64,000 nt of DNA from Azorinus chamasolen. Its lineage: Eukaryota; Mollusca; Bivalvia; Cardiida; Solecurtidae. Shown piece after piece: positions 41,346 to 52,255 of this stretch. Made by a program: the position numbers and the translations under genes. The DNA is taken from contig OY755237.1 in assembly GCA_963576725.1 (NCBI GenBank), positions 64,953,423-65,017,422 on the forward strand, written 5' to 3'. A model generated the notes under the pieces. That model did not search any database. It saw nothing but the letters and a program-made list of their open reading frames with translations, and was not told the origin of the DNA. Position 1 is the first letter of the stretch; each line of letters opens with the position of its first letter.

Positions 41346-41505
41346 GGTTACCTCACACTTGTCTCAAAGTCACCCTAGTGAAACAAACGGTAAAAATAAA
41401 TGTATCCCGCCAGACTTCCCAACAACATAGAACACGGTCAACACAGGACAATATGTAAAACATAGCAAAACACCAACTGTGAACATTCGTCAAATATGCA
41501 CTCCT
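41346..41505. repeat. Family I fragment
   Basis: CCTCACACTTGTCTCAAAGT, CCCGCCAGACTTCCCAACAA and CAACTGTGAACATTCGTCAA repeat the right part of the copy at 35570-35715. Confidence 0.62.
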
Positions 41506-42177
41506 CAATGACGCTGAATATGGCTGTTGTACGCAAATTGTTGATTTTTAACTACGATTTTAGAGGGGTGATGTAAAGATCTAGTTAAATGACCACATGA
41601 CTTCACGAGAATCGCCCGTAGTTTTCTTTGAATTATTTCGATTGAAATAAATCTCCCTATCTAAACGTAGTATTATTGCTGTTATTTACAGATAATTGCT
41701 TGTGAACAACCTTTCACATATTCTATGCAACATTTCATTATTTAGCCATATTACGCTTGGATATGTAAGTACGCTTAATAGCTCTTCTCGCCACATGGAC
41801 AGTTTCCCTTGCTAAATATAAACTGGTTACAGCATGTTTTCCACAACAAACATTTGCATGTGTTTGCATTTGTCCTTTATTTCTGTTTTCCTTTATTAAA
41901 CAATAAAACTCGTGAATTTTGTCACGAACGGGAAACAACTTTTCATCATGAAGCACGTTTTAGAGATCACTTTTACACTCAGAACATATGATAGTCCTTC
42001 AGCAGTTCCTTTTTCTGTGAATAAGTCTAGTAATTCAGAAACCAATTTAATTTGACCAGATGATTTAAATGAGGAAACAATAGGGTATCGCAATGAAGGT
42101 TGTGGAATCTGAGTATTATTAGTTACATAGTCATGTAGTGACCAGGTACGGGATGATACCTGGTTTGAAACGGTACA
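41506..42177. other. No supported gene
   Basis: Overlapping short frames on both strands near 41740-42250, none with a known domain. Confidence 0.4.
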
Positions 42178-42320
42178 GTTACAGTAAGAGCCGTCTGATC
42201 TGGGTCTTCTATGTTGCAGATGCGTGAAAACACGTTTATACAGAAACATTAAGCTACTACCAGTATTAAAGAATCCGGATATAGAATTATTTTGAGTGGT
42301 CGTACTAGTAAGACGTTGCT
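42178..42320 (-). mobile_element. T-B half joined to P fragment
   Basis: AAGAGCCGTCTGATCTGGGT, TTGCAGATGCGTGAAAACAC is the T-B hairpin arm plus short arm; ACATTAAGCTACTACCAGTA and GTGGTCGTACTAGTAAGAC is the right side of a P element. Confidence 0.5.
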
Positions 42321-42323
42321 GTT

Positions 42324-42573
42324 TTAACCCTTCTCTTGCTGAATTTTAAAATACATTTCTCCTTCTTTACCCATCCCCTGTTGTATAATTACATATATCT
42401 TTAAAGTGTACAAGTATTTCGCTGTACAATCACTGCTGTGGAGTGCACTGGTTGCACAATGAACTTGTAAATAGTGCAGACCCTGATGAGACAGCTCTTG
42501 CAGAAGCTGTCTCATCTGGGTCTTCACTATTTACAGGTAGGTATATTGACGTGAATAGCAAGCGAAGGGTTAA
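42324..42573 (-). mobile_element. T-A hairpin MITE
   Basis: TTAACCCTTCTCTTGCTGAA to AGCAAGCGAAGGGTTAA. Centre AGCTCTTGCAGAAGCT shows a compensated C to T / G to A pair. T opposite T present. Confidence 0.87.
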
Positions 42574-42717
42574 GAATTATTCATTCTTCGATATAGTGTC
42601 ACTTATTGATAATTCCTTTTACATTCCTCATAAAAGAATCAATAAGATTCAATAGCATGCCACCCAACACCAAATAATTATATAAGAATGACTAATACAC
42701 TAATTCACCTTCCACCT

Positions 42718-43090
42718 TTATCCCTTTCTTTCAATGCTTTTCCACGCCTAAGTTGCAAACAGAATTAACCCACACCAGACTGATGATCATGTTCTGATCC
42801 GTTTGCTTTTGTCATTATACAGTATAACGGCCACTAAATTACATCAAATAATTTGTGTTAAAGGTAGGTGGTGCTTAAAGCAAGGTGAAAATAAAACAGA
42901 ACGCTCCTACAGAAGCGTTCTGTTTTACTTTCACCTTGCTTTAAGCACCCACCTGTCCTAAATACCAACTAATTAACACAATTTAGTGGCCGTTATAGAG
43001 AGGTTTTACTGTAATAGATCTGGATATAATTTCTAACACTTCATGTGTACAAATAATTTCTGACATGAATATTCAACTGGGAAAGAGTAA
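42718..43090 (+). mobile_element. T-B MITE split by P element
   Basis: Left part TTATCCCTTTCTTTCAATGC, GCAAACAGAATTAACCCACA, GATCCGTTTGCTTTTGTCAT ends at TA 42818. Right part after 43013 continues ATAGATCTGGATATAATTTC, TTCATGTGTACAAATAATTT and ACTGGGAAAGAGTAA, the T-B long arm. Confidence 0.62.
42818..43013. mobile_element. P-type MITE nested in T-B
   Basis: TA-CAGTATAACGGCCACTAAA (short deletion in the terminus) to GTTATAGAGAGGTTTTACTG-TA. Near-perfect palindrome with CAGAACGCTCCTACAGAAGCGTTCTG at the centre and TTGCTTTAAGCACCCACCTG in the right arm. Confidence 0.78.
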
Positions 43091-43890
43091 AGTTGAGTCT
43101 ATGCTGGTCAGTTTGTAAGGGCCTAGATTACAATTACAACATAATATATGCAAGCAAACGTTATTTATTGAGAGTCCCTTTTCCCAGTTATTCAATAGTT
43201 GGATGTGTTGTCCGGAGTATCGTATTTATTTCTTACGTAAATGCAGGATTTCTCATAAACATTATCTTCATCGTAACTACTGTCTAAAAAGCAAAACGTG
43301 CTATTTAGTGAGTGCGGAGGTTACAAGAAGGATGGGTATAATGCAAGATTTTTCACAAGATAACCGACAAGTTTTATACTCTATTGCATGCCCAAACCAT
43401 AATGGGTCTTCCTCCATCTGTAATCAGCTGGACGTCGCGATATGACTGACTGAAATACCCCGACACAAACAAACATATTTGAATGAGAATGTCTGTTGAG
43501 AAAGTTGTCAACAAGACAGTTCTTGTGCAACTATCAGGCACTCCAGACTTGAATTCTTCTAGACGATGTTCTAGTGTGATTGCAAGAAACGTGCACTATC
43601 TCTACAGAACATTCAATTAAAGTGAAATTATCACCTTTAAAAGCAACACGAGGACACATTTTAGATTGCTGAATGCCAGTTCATTATGGTATCAATCAAG
43701 GTAAAACTGATTATGCAATCCAAAAAGAGCTTAACTATATTATCTAAAAGCAATTCTCCTGCTGAACCACTGGTCTGAACAAATAACATATACATTGTAT
43801 ACCCTACGATATACACTGAAACATATTTTTTCCAAGGAACTGCGGTCAGAATCCGCCAATTAGTCAGCGATACCAGTTCATAAATTGTAT
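43091..43890. other. No gene seen
   Basis: AT-rich; frames of 64 and 80 codons at 43093 and 43203 overlap and lack domains. Confidence 0.45.
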
Positions 43891-43894
43891 GTTT

Positions 43895-44025
43895 TCTATT
43901 ACAAAAAGTCTTGCTAATGCGACCACATGATTTATTCAGACAGGAGTCTTGTTGTTAACGTTTTCCTCGTAATAAAACCTTTTCGCGATTCGCAAACAGA
44001 GCAGACCCAGATCTGACGGCTCCTA
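43895..44025. mobile_element. P left end joined to T-B fragment
   Basis: AAAAAGTCTTGCTAATGCGA, CCACATGATTTATT is a P left end; TCGTAATAAAACCTTTTCGC, GCAAACAGAGCAGACCCAGA and TCTGACGGCTCCTAT are T-B up to its centre, where both stop. Confidence 0.5.
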
Positions 44026-44062
44026 TTCGTCTATTATATTCTTATAAGTGAACATTGGTTGT

Positions 44063-44286
44063 TTAACCCATTACCTCATAGGCTATATTAGATACAACCT
44101 CTTTGAATAAGTCTATCGAAAAGGAGCATTAACTAGAGAAAAGGAAACTTTTAGAATTGTGTACATGTAGTTTGAAACCATTGTGATAAATAGAGCATTT
44201 GCTCCTATAGGAGCAAATGCTCTACTTGTCACAATGGTTTCACAAAGTGACTTTTATAGAGTCGTCAATATGAGGGAAAGGGTTAA
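44063..44286 (-). mobile_element. T-D hairpin MITE
   Basis: TTAACCCATTACCTCATAGG to TGAGGGAAAGGGTTAA. Hairpin ATTGTGATAAATAGAGCATT + TGCTCCTATAGGAGCAAATG + CTCTACTTGTCACAATGGTT; the centre is perfect. Confidence 0.83.
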
Positions 44287-44291
44287 GCATC

Positions 44292-44511
44292 GGTGCCTTA
44301 ATTCTACGCCGTTGCTAACAGAGAAAACCCAGGTCATACGGCACTTATAGGAGCCGTCTAATAAGGGTCTGCTCTATTTGCTAATGAAATAACATAGATA
44401 TGAGTCTACTCTTTCTACCATGGTCAGCAACTCTTGCGTTCATATGCAATTATAAAAATTAAAATAACTAATATTCAGTATGTCATTATTTCTTTGAGAA
44501 GAGGGTAAAAC
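44292..44511 (+). mobile_element. T-B MITE, left end degraded
   Basis: TTGCTAACAGAGAAAACCCA, GGTCATACGGCACTTATAGG, AGCCGTCTAATAAGGGTCTG and the long arm GTTCATATGCAATTATAAAA with ATGTCATTATTTC. Ends GAGGGTAAAAC. Confidence 0.6.
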
Positions 44512-44612
44512 ATCAGGTGGCTGTTTAATTCGGGACAAAGGCCTTACTCATGGGTCGTTCTCATAACCTTTTCCCTGCATTTACCTACCATCTGCCTAAA
44601 ATACAAAAACAG
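44512..44612. mobile_element. P-type inner palindrome fragment
   Basis: CATCAGGTGGCTGTTTAATT and CCCTGCATTTACCTACCATC with a diverged centre; both ends lost. Confidence 0.42.
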
Positions 44613-44633
44613 TTAACTAATGGTTAAATCTTT

Positions 44634-44843
44634 CAGTACGAGGAACAAGCATCAACGACCTTTGCAAACAGTGTAGACCCAGATGAGGGGGGGGGGGGGC
44701 ACATACACGAGCGCTCCCATCAGGGATTGCGCAGTTTATAACGACACACGTTTCTTGAAAAACATCCCTGAATATTTACCGTAAGCTTTATCTATTTGCA
44801 TTTCGGAACATTCCATTTAAAAAAGCAGCGTTGAAAGGGTCAA
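44634..44843. mobile_element. TTAA element, hairpin disrupted by G run
   Basis: TTAAATCTTTCAGTACGAGG to GCAGCGTTGAAAGGGTCAA. GCAAACAGTGTAGACCCAGATGA runs into a G14 tract at 44687-44700, then GCTCCCATCAGGGATTGCGCAG. Related to T-F/T-E. Confidence 0.5.
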
Positions 44844-44891
44844 TGGTTTTCTGTTCACTATGGTTGCGTTTTGTATTGTTTTCTTTCATTG

Positions 44892-45105
44892 TTAACCTTT
44901 AGCCTGCTGAGCAAATTAGTTTTACACAATTTTTCACATACTACATTTTCTAAATTCAAGCTATAATCAATTTGTATACCAAAATGCAACCAGGGTGTCA
45001 GACAGTTTGGATCCTGATGAGACGCCGAGTTACTCGGCGTCTCATCTGGATCCAAACTGTTTGCATACGTATTCACTCATCCGCCCGTATCAGGCTAAAG
45101 GTTAA
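44892..45105 (+). mobile_element. C2 hairpin MITE, complete
   Basis: TTAACCTTTAGCCTGCTGAG to GTATCAGGCTAAAGGTTAA, so TIRs differ from T-C (CCTTTAGCCTG). The core GGATCCTGATGAGACGCCGA/GTTAC/TCGGCGTCTCATCTGGATCC is identical to T-C. Left arm holds TTCAAGCTATAATCAATTTG. Confidence 0.82.
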
Positions 45106-45344
45106 GTAACCTCTGCGTTGTCATTACGTGTTAGTCATATCGTGTATATATACTGTACTGTTTATGTTGAGCCTCTGTAAGCGTAATTAGATTAGACGTT
45201 ATCTATACTAGCCGATTTTCCAGTAGCCTTTCAATAAGAACAAATACTCTTTGATGTTCCGATGAGCAATTAGTTGAGCCCGTATCTATGTTCTCGGTGT
45301 AAGTTAAAGTTTTCATTAACAGGAACCCAGTATATATATATAAG

Positions 45345-45425
45345 ACCTTTTTAAATAGTGTAGTCAATATTCAAAGACTCCTTGTGGATCCATTATATCA
45401 GGATCAGGGTCTGTACTGTTGTCAT
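45345..45425. mobile_element. Hairpin remnant (T-N type)
   Basis: TTTTTAAATAGTGTAGTCAA then ATCAGGATCAGGGTCTGTAC. Weak. Confidence 0.3.
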
Positions 45426-45473
45426 TAAGATTATGTTTCTTAAGTGATATAGTGTGATGCAATATTTGTTAAA

Positions 45474-45675
45474 TTAACCCACTTGTTCCCGCGATCCCAT
45501 ATATGGGACGTAGGCAAACAGTGTAGACTCTGATCAGAGTCTACACTGCTTACTGATATGAATTCCAATATAAAACAAAACGAAATTGAAATTTTAGGAC
45601 AGGCACCCCTTAGATAAAAAATGGACTAACCCAATATATAAACATGGAAGAATCCACTGGGCGCAAATGGGTTAA
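45474..45675 (+). mobile_element. T-F MITE, complete
   Basis: TTAACCCACTTGTTCCCGCG to CTGGGCGCAAATGGGTTAA. Hairpin AGTGTAGACTCTGATCAGAG + TCTACACTG is compact, the central GGCTCC module being absent. CCCATATATGGG (45496-45507) is a second palindrome in the short arm. Confidence 0.78.
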
Positions 45676-45702
45676 TGTTCAGAAGAGGAGGAACTAGTTT
45701 TG

Positions 45703-45930
45703 TTAACCCATTCTCTCCTACTGATGCCTTTTGGCGTCTCTGTAAAATTCATACTTTGAAACCATTGTGATAAATAGAGCTTTGCTTCATAGTCGCAAAT
45801 GCTCTATTTATCACTACGGTTTCAAAACTATACAAATCTAAAATTCTCCTTTTCTATACATAATGTTCCTTTTCGGTAGATACATTCAAAAAGGTTGTGT
45901 CTATAAATAGCATCTGGTGGAACAGGTTAA
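45703..45930 (+). mobile_element. T-D MITE
   Basis: TTAACCCATTCTCTCCTACT, TTTTGGCGTCTCTGTAAAAT to GGTGGAACAGGTTAA. Stem ACCATTGTGATAAATAGAGC with ATGCTCTATTTATCACTACG; centre TTTGCTTCATAGTCGCAAA is diverged. Confidence 0.75.
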
Positions 45931-46324
45931 GCAGATCAATGGTTAATCAATTTACGTCCAGTGGTAATGATAATGATAGTCACGCTGATTTATCCAAGAC
46001 AAGAATTATCCAAATGCATAAGAGAAACATTGTATATAGAGGCACTTGCAGCAAAATGTTAAACGTTTTCCAAAATGCCCACAACAATGTTTCCTTACGC
46101 AAGGTATTAAACCCAGTTTTTTAAAGGTGATCAATAATTCATTCTGGCGAAAGCTGTTCAATCTTCATTCTGGAGAAAAGAGTAACACTTTTTGATAAAA
46201 TGTCAAGATGCCTTTATAATTTACAAGAGCGACGCAAATTGACATTTATTTATATAACACTATTTGTAGAGTCATGAAATAGCTTGAATCATTCTTTTCT
46301 AATAGTTGACTGATTTGCCATACA

Positions 46325-47745
46325 CTAGCGAGAATGTTCTGACCGATTGCTATACACTAGTCTAGATGCAATTCTTATACACTAGCTACACTTTTGTGAC
46401 GGTTTTGCAGTACACTAGCCACAATGATGTGACGGTTTTGCAGTACGCTAGCTAAAATGTTATGACGGTTTTGCAGTACACTATATGCAATGCTATGGCG
46501 ATTGTTTATACACTAGCTACTAGCTACAATTTAAAGACGGTTTTGAAGTACACTATCTGCAATATCATGACACTTTTCTTATACACTAGCTGCAATGTTA
46601 TATTGGTTTTGCAGTACACTAGCTGCAATGTTATGACGGTTTTGCAGTACACTACCTGCTATCTTATGACGGTTTAGTTATACACTTAGTCTAGCTGCAA
46701 TGTTACGACAACTTTCAGTACACTAGCTGCAATGTTATGATAGTTTTCAGTACACCAGCTGCAATGTTATGAGGGTTTTGTTATACACTAGCTGCAATGC
46801 CATGGCGGTTTAGCTATACCATGTACCTGCATTTTTATGACGCGATATACTAGTTATAATGTTTTGATGGTTTTGCTGTAATGAACTGTAATGTAATAAC
46901 GATTTAGGGATAAACTAGATGCAGTGTTATGACGGTTTCACAATACACTGTCTGCAATGTTTTGACGGTTTTGCAATACACTACCTGAGTGGTTTGGTGG
47001 TTTTGCGTTACGGTAGCTACAATGTAATGGCGGGTTTTCAATACATTAGCTGCAATGTAATGGCGGGTTTTCAATACATTAGCTGCAATGTTTATGACGT
47101 TTTGTAATACACTGGCTGCAATATTATGACGGTTTTGCGATACACTTTTAGTAGTGTTATGGCGGGTTTGCGATACACTAGCTGCAATGTAATAACAGTT
47201 TAACGATGCACTAGCTGTAGTGCTATGACAGTTTTGATATACCCTAGACGCTATGTTACGACGGCTTTGAAATACACTTGTAGCAGTGGTATGACGGTTT
47301 TGCAATACACTAGCTGCACTGTCATGATACGTTTGAAATACACTAGTTGCAGTGATATGACGCGTTTGCGATACACCAGCTGATTGTTATTATTTGTATG
47401 TTTTTGAGGTACACCTGCTGCAACGTTTGAACGGGTTTAACTGATTGTTATGATGGTTTCGCGAAACACTAGTTGCAATGCCATGACAGGCTTGCAGAAC
47501 TATGACGGGTTTGCGAACCACTACCTGCAATGTTACGACGCGTTAGTGATACACTAGCTACACTATGATCACGGTTTTGCGATACACGAGCTCCAGTGGT
47601 ATGATCGTTTCGTGATACACAAGCTGCAATGTCATGATGGTTTTTCGATGATCTAGCTGCAATTAGGAAACACACGCTGCAATGGTATGACGCGTTCGCG
47701 ATATACGAGTTGCAGTGTTTTATGACGGATTGTAGAACACATTGA
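46325..47745. repeat. 33-bp minisatellite, ~1.4 kb
   Basis: Unit TGACGGTTTTGCAGTACACT + AGCTGCAATGTTA, 33 bp, about 40 degenerate units. Since 33 is 11 codons, both strands hold frames with 11-residue periodicity (for example 46904-47305 on minus). Divergence among units is high, so the array is old or poorly homogenised. Confidence 0.87.
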
Positions 47746-48330
47746 GACATTACCAAATGTTGCATTTGCTCACGTCCTTATGTGATGTAGATCTAAGTGA
47801 AAGATATATACAGTAAAAACAGTTACTGCTTGTCGTGAATGCACTCGGGTGTTCATTGTTATTCGTTGGATATTCACTGATTCCCTGTTATTGATATTCG
47901 AAACCGGACACTTCAGTGGGCAATTCATAATACATGTAATATATTACTTCCATAAATTAATTTATATGTAGATGGTAGATACTTTCAAAGGGCGTACATG
48001 GAATAGCAAACATACGGATTGATAGAGATTTTTATCTGTAAGTGATGATTTTATGTTCTCGCATAGACTCCATTTCCTGTAATTTACCAACCCGGTGTAT
48101 TGTTATCACCCGATCTCATTTCCTTTAACTACGGAAATAAAACATTATGTAAAGTATACTAAGGTAACAATTATACTTCCCGATATTAATTATTTTGCGA
48201 TACCTTATAACAATGGGCAACGAATACGAACACATTTTTCCATACAATTAAACACAGCACCTGAACGGACAATAACTGCATTCTATTGACATGTCAGGTG
48301 TTTCAAGGCGAGGCTCTCTCGATTGCAATA
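47746..48330. other. No gene seen
   Basis: AT-rich DNA between the array and a P element; no family recognised. Confidence 0.45.
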
Positions 48331-48480
48331 TACAGTCAAGTCTCGCCAATACGACCATTCAAAAGAAGTATAATTCTAGATTTTGTAAAACAGGTGGTAG
48401 CTTAATGCAGGAAAAAAGTTGTGTAGAAAGCTCCTTTATTAAGTAACCATTTGTATTCACATGGGCGATACTTTACTGTT
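48331..48480. mobile_element. P-type MITE
   Basis: TA-CAGTCAAGTCTCGCCAATA at the left and GGGCGATACTTTACTG at the right. GTAAAACAGGTGGTAGCTTA, then TAGAAAGCTCCTTTATTAAG: the right arm begins early, so most of one centre arm is gone. Contains uninterrupted GAAGTATAATTCTAGA (compare 57154). Confidence 0.65.
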
Positions 48481-48557
48481 CCTAGAACTAATTCTTCGAA
48501 GAGACGATTGGCCCATTATAAAATATACATGGAGATGTTTTGATGTCTGATACGTAG

Positions 48558-48818
48558 TTAACCCATTTGTGCCCAGTGTCCCTTTATAAGGGACATATGC
48601 AAACAGTGTAGACCCAGATCAGAGGGCTCCTTAAGGAGCCCTCTGATCAGGGTTTGCACTGTTTGCTGAAACCATTTATGCAACAGGCTTACTCAAGAAA
48701 CTATTTTGTTTGCTGCGACCCCCCCCCCACACACACACCTTCCACATAAAAAATGAATGGATTCCAAAGTAACGACTGGTCGAGTTCTACTTAAATAATA
48801 TAGGGATAAATGGGTTAA
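48558..48818 (+). mobile_element. T-F MITE, complete
   Basis: TTAACCCATTTGTGCCCAGT to AGGGATAAATGGGTTAA. Hairpin GTGTAGACCCAGATCAGAGG + GCTCCTTAAGGAGC + CCTCTGATCAGGGTTTGCAC with A opposite A. A C10 tract and CACACACAC lie at 48719-48738. Confidence 0.8.
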
Positions 48819-48835
48819 AGTTATATACTGTACCA

Positions 48836-49063
48836 TTTACCCATTCCCTCATATGTTATGTTTAGATCCAACCTCTTGCGTAAATCTACCGAAAAGGACC
48901 ATTTACTTGAGAAAAGGAACATATTTTAATTGTGTAGTTTTGAAACCATTATGATAAATAGAGCATTTGCTCCTGTGAAGCAAATGCTCTATTTATCACA
49001 ATGGTTTCAAAATGTGACTTTTATAGAGACGTCAAATGGCGTCAATATGAGGGAATGGGTTAA
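48836..49063 (-). mobile_element. T-D MITE
   Basis: TTTACCCATTCCCTCATATG to GTCAATATGAGGGAATGGGTTAA. Hairpin CATTATGATAAATAGAGCAT/TTGCTCCTGTGAAGCAA/ATGCTCTATTTATCACAATG. Its right TTAA is shared with the T-N element that follows. Confidence 0.8.
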
Positions 49064-49239
49064 CCTGCTACATAATTAGAACTGACTCCCTTTCTAAATA
49101 TTGATTAAACCAAAGATTGTATCAAAATGTATCACTGAAGAAAATGATCTTTATGTCAAATAGTGTAGACCCTTGTTTGCAATGTCTACACTGTTTTTTA
49201 AATATCTTATATTCTCGGTTTCCGCACATTACGGCTTAA
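49060..49239. mobile_element. T-N MITE
   Basis: TTAACCTGCTACATAATTAG to CGCACATTACGGCTTAA. Hairpin AATAGTGTAGACCC/TTGTTTGCAAT/GTCTACACTG is short. Uninterrupted reference for the split copy at 19157-21531. Confidence 0.6.
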
Positions 49240-49258
49240 AATAATGCTTACACAAAAT

Positions 49259-49703
49259 ATGGAACGCCATTCTGCCATGTTATTTGCTAAATGCGAAATG
49301 CGAAATGCTAAATGCAAAATGCGAAATGCTTTTTGCCATTTGTGGAAATTGCATGGGAAAGAACCGGAATGTTCCAAATGATAGATGTAAATGACAAATG
49401 CGAAATGCAAAATGCTTATTGCTAAATGCATGTTTGCACTACTAGCATTGAACAGCGACATTTTTGATTTAGTTGTGCAATACGCAATAAGCTTTAATGT
49501 AAATAAACATGCATTTAGCAAATGTACAGTCACTTTAAAAATCGTGCTGTTCAGTGCCTGGTGCAAACAAGCATTTAGCAATAAGCATTTCGCACTTCGC
49601 ATTTGTCATTTACATCTTTCATTTGGAACAGTCCCTAGCAATTTACACAATTGGCAAAAAGGATTTCGTATTTAGCAATTAGCATGGCAGAATGGCGTTC
49701 CAT
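49259..49703. mobile_element. 445-bp foldback with heptamer arrays
   Basis: ATGGAACGCCATTCTGCCAT mirrors ATGGCAGAATGGCGTTCCAT. Each ~190-bp arm carries runs of AAATGCG, AAATGCT and AAATGCA (or complements GCATTTC, GCATTTA), plus GGAATGTTCCAAATG against CATTTGGAACAGTCC. Different from every other family here; no clear target duplication. Confidence 0.78.
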
Positions 49704-50807
49704 GACAAAATGTTCCAATAAAACCGCCGACTGTGTAAGAGACGGAATGCTTCGTTGACTTTACGGAAATCAGCGGACATGTCCGGACAAGCTCAAAGTT
49801 ATTACAAATCAATTTCGGAGCAACATCTATATATATTAATTAAATGTTCACAACAACATGTCAAACCGCTCAGTTAAAATTGAAACTTTCTATCACGTAG
49901 TAGATGACTGACATGCACATCGACATGAGTACGTCCGGTACAGCTAATTGAATTTCACGGCATATTTCGGTTGGTCTCCGTAGCAATGACATGTTCTCAT
50001 TTATTTGATACTAACGACTCTTTCCTTACCATGCTCTTCATGTTTAGTTAGTTTCAAGTCACATATATTTCGATTCTTAACATATTTCTTTTCGAAATAC
50101 CAGCAGACCTTTAATTAAGGCGATTAAAGGTTTTGTATATTTTTTTAATTATTAGCACGTCACCAAAACCGCATCCGCCCTAGCTGTCCATATAAGTTGT
50201 ATATACAAGCTATAATGGTTGGTCTGCGATAATTCAATTACCAAGTGTCAAGTAGCCTCAATGCTATTCAGACACTAGAGTATCACTTAAAATCCTAACG
50301 TTTTTAAATAATGTCAACCTTTCACCAGTAGTAGTCTGAAGGTTTTATAAATGGTATTGGGAATCTAATTCATTGAAGACATTACAACCAAGCACTTTGT
50401 CTACAACAAATCTAATTCCATAATTTTTTTCTGTCTCAAACCAAAATAAAATACATTTAAATAACGATGAAAGAAAAATTTAAAACGTATGTTTTATCCT
50501 ATTAGTCTGGTGTCAAGTCGAATCTGACAGTAATATGTAGAAATCTTAGGGCGCTCCAGGATAAATAATTAAATTTGGAACGAGAATTTCAATGAGCGAG
50601 ACGTTTTATTTTAAATCGAATAACACACGAGACTAAGTACCTTTAAGTTCTATGTTTCTGTGATATGCAAAAGCATTATATACGAAATACATGCTATATG
50701 TAAAGAAAAATGTATTTTAATTTTAAGTGTGCTTTAGTGTACAAAATGCTTCATGTAGCATATTTGGATGTAACAAAAAAACAAAACATTTGTAATAAAT
50801 AACAGAC
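49704..50807. other. No gene seen
   Basis: About 1.1 kb AT-rich DNA with no supported frame or family. Confidence 0.5.
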
Positions 50808-51062
50808 TTAAGCATTTCCCTGTTCTTTGTTTATTCTAAATGTCAATACCTACTGGATATTCATGGACAAAATAGTTATAGTGAAATATAGAATGTGGTA
50901 CATTGTAGCCGTTTTAGAAAGTAAAGAAACAGAGCTTTCAACTTACATTAGCAAAGCAAACAGAGCAGACCCAGATCAGACGGCTCCTATAGGAGCCGTC
51001 TGATCTGGGTCTACCCTGTTTGCAACGACGTAGAATGGCGTATTTATGGAGTAAAGGGTTAA
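50808..51062 (-). mobile_element. T-B MITE with perfect hairpin
   Basis: TTAAGCATTTCCCTGTTCTT to TATGGAGTAAAGGGTTAA. Hairpin GACCCAGATCAGACGGCTCC/TATA/GGAGCCGTCTGATCTGGGTC is fully symmetrical over 44 bases, lacking the mismatch seen in most copies. Long arm ACATTGTAGCCGTTTTAGAA. Confidence 0.82.
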
Positions 51063-51109
51063 CAAACCACCATCATATTTCTTTACCACAATTTAGCACC
51101 CATAATAAA

Positions 51110-51116
<7 letters not shown>

Positions 51117-51200
<84 letters not shown>
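51117..51200. repeat. (TA)n microsatellite
   Basis: About 42 uninterrupted TA dinucleotides preceded by TGTGTG. Confidence 0.95.
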
Positions 51201-51201
<1 letters not shown>

Positions 51202-51319
51202 CATCCGCACTAACTGCATGTGCAGTTGACGTAACATATACTATGGCACCATGCTTGTGAACTGTCAGTTCCATATCAGACTATAGGTAAAGAGGTGTAT
51301 TCGAAATACAAAACAATTC

Positions 51320-51401
51320 ATTTCTCCACCTAATCCTATGTTTTGTCCACTCTTTAGAATTTAAAGAGTGGTCACAACAGAGGATTTGGTGGAGAAATAA
51401 A
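51320..51401. mobile_element. K-family hairpin element
   Basis: CATTTCTCCACCTAATCCTA and GTCCACTCTTTAGAATTTAA pair with AGAGTGGTCACAAC and GGATTTGGTGGAGAAAT. Second copy of the element at 703. Confidence 0.6.
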
Positions 51402-51423
51402 CCGGTTATGCTTGTAAATCAGT

Positions 51424-51671
51424 TTAACCCTTCGCTTGCTATTCACGTCAATATACCTACCTGTAAATAGTGAAGACCCAGATGAGACAGCTCCTGCAGG
51501 AGCTGTCTCACCAGGGTCTGCACTATTTACAAGTTGAATGCAACCAGTGCATTCCACAGCAGTGATTGCATAGCGAAATACTTGTACACAGTGAAGATAT
51601 ATGTAATTATACAACAGGGCATGGGTAAAGAAGGGGAAATGTATTTTAAAATTCAGCAAGAGAAGGTTTAA
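51424..51671 (+). mobile_element. T-A hairpin MITE
   Basis: TTAACCCTTCGCTTGCT to AGCAAGAGAAGGTTTAA (one terminal G changed). Hairpin with A opposite A; a second mismatch (TCACC) has arisen in the distal arm. Confidence 0.87.
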
Positions 51672-52049
51672 TTCACGCATCTTTTCTCAATCACGGACCT
51701 AAATGGACACATTCGCGGATACACGTTGTCAAAGGGCTTCCTATTCCGAATGATGACCACTTGCAACAGGCTGAAGATTATTGTCAGGGGAACATGGTAG
51801 AAGAAAATTAAATAAAAGTGTGACGTACATACACAGCGAGAAAAATATTACGAAGAAGTAGTCATTTTCGCCTTGGAGGTGTCGCATGATTTAGCTGACA
51901 TGTCTACAGGGAGGCTGTTCCAGTCAAGGATGGTACGAGGAGAGGAAAGTTGTAGATAATGTAATATCCTGCAGAATAGTACATGATAGTTACATATTTG
52001 TCAGATTTAAGTGTGTTTATTTGTAGTCCAGTTTTCAGAGTTGTTTTAT
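51672..52049. other. No gene seen
   Basis: No family or coding hallmark visible. Confidence 0.45.
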
Positions 52050-52054
52050 TTTCC

Positions 52055-52255
52055 GGCCCTTTGGGGTAATCAGTTTCAATGCTTTTAATTTTGGAATTAA
52101 TTGAATACCGCTTAAGCCGGTGCTAGGGTGTGTGAATAGTGTTGCACTTATAATAACTGCTCATGAACAGACTAAACAAATAAGTCTGCAATTTACTCTT
52201 TTCACATTTCTACGTTTGCTTTCGAAGGATCTCCTACTTTCAGAATGTTTGTTTA
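52055..52255 (+). repeat. Family J dispersed repeat
   Basis: GGCCCTTTGGGGTAATCAGT, ACCGCTTAAGCCGGTGCTAG, ATAACTGCTCATGAACAGAC and TTTGCTTTCGAAGGATCTCC. Longest J copy in the window. Confidence 0.62.

Noticed and set aside
46325..47745. CRISPR-like or terminator array
   Set aside because: Contiguous degenerate 33-bp minisatellite without spacers.
49391..49675. 94-codon frame in the heptamer foldback
   Set aside because: Falls across the inverted arms and reflects the repeated AAATGCN motif.
51020..51229. Tyr-Ile repeat proteins on both strands
   Set aside because: Translation of the (TA)n tract.
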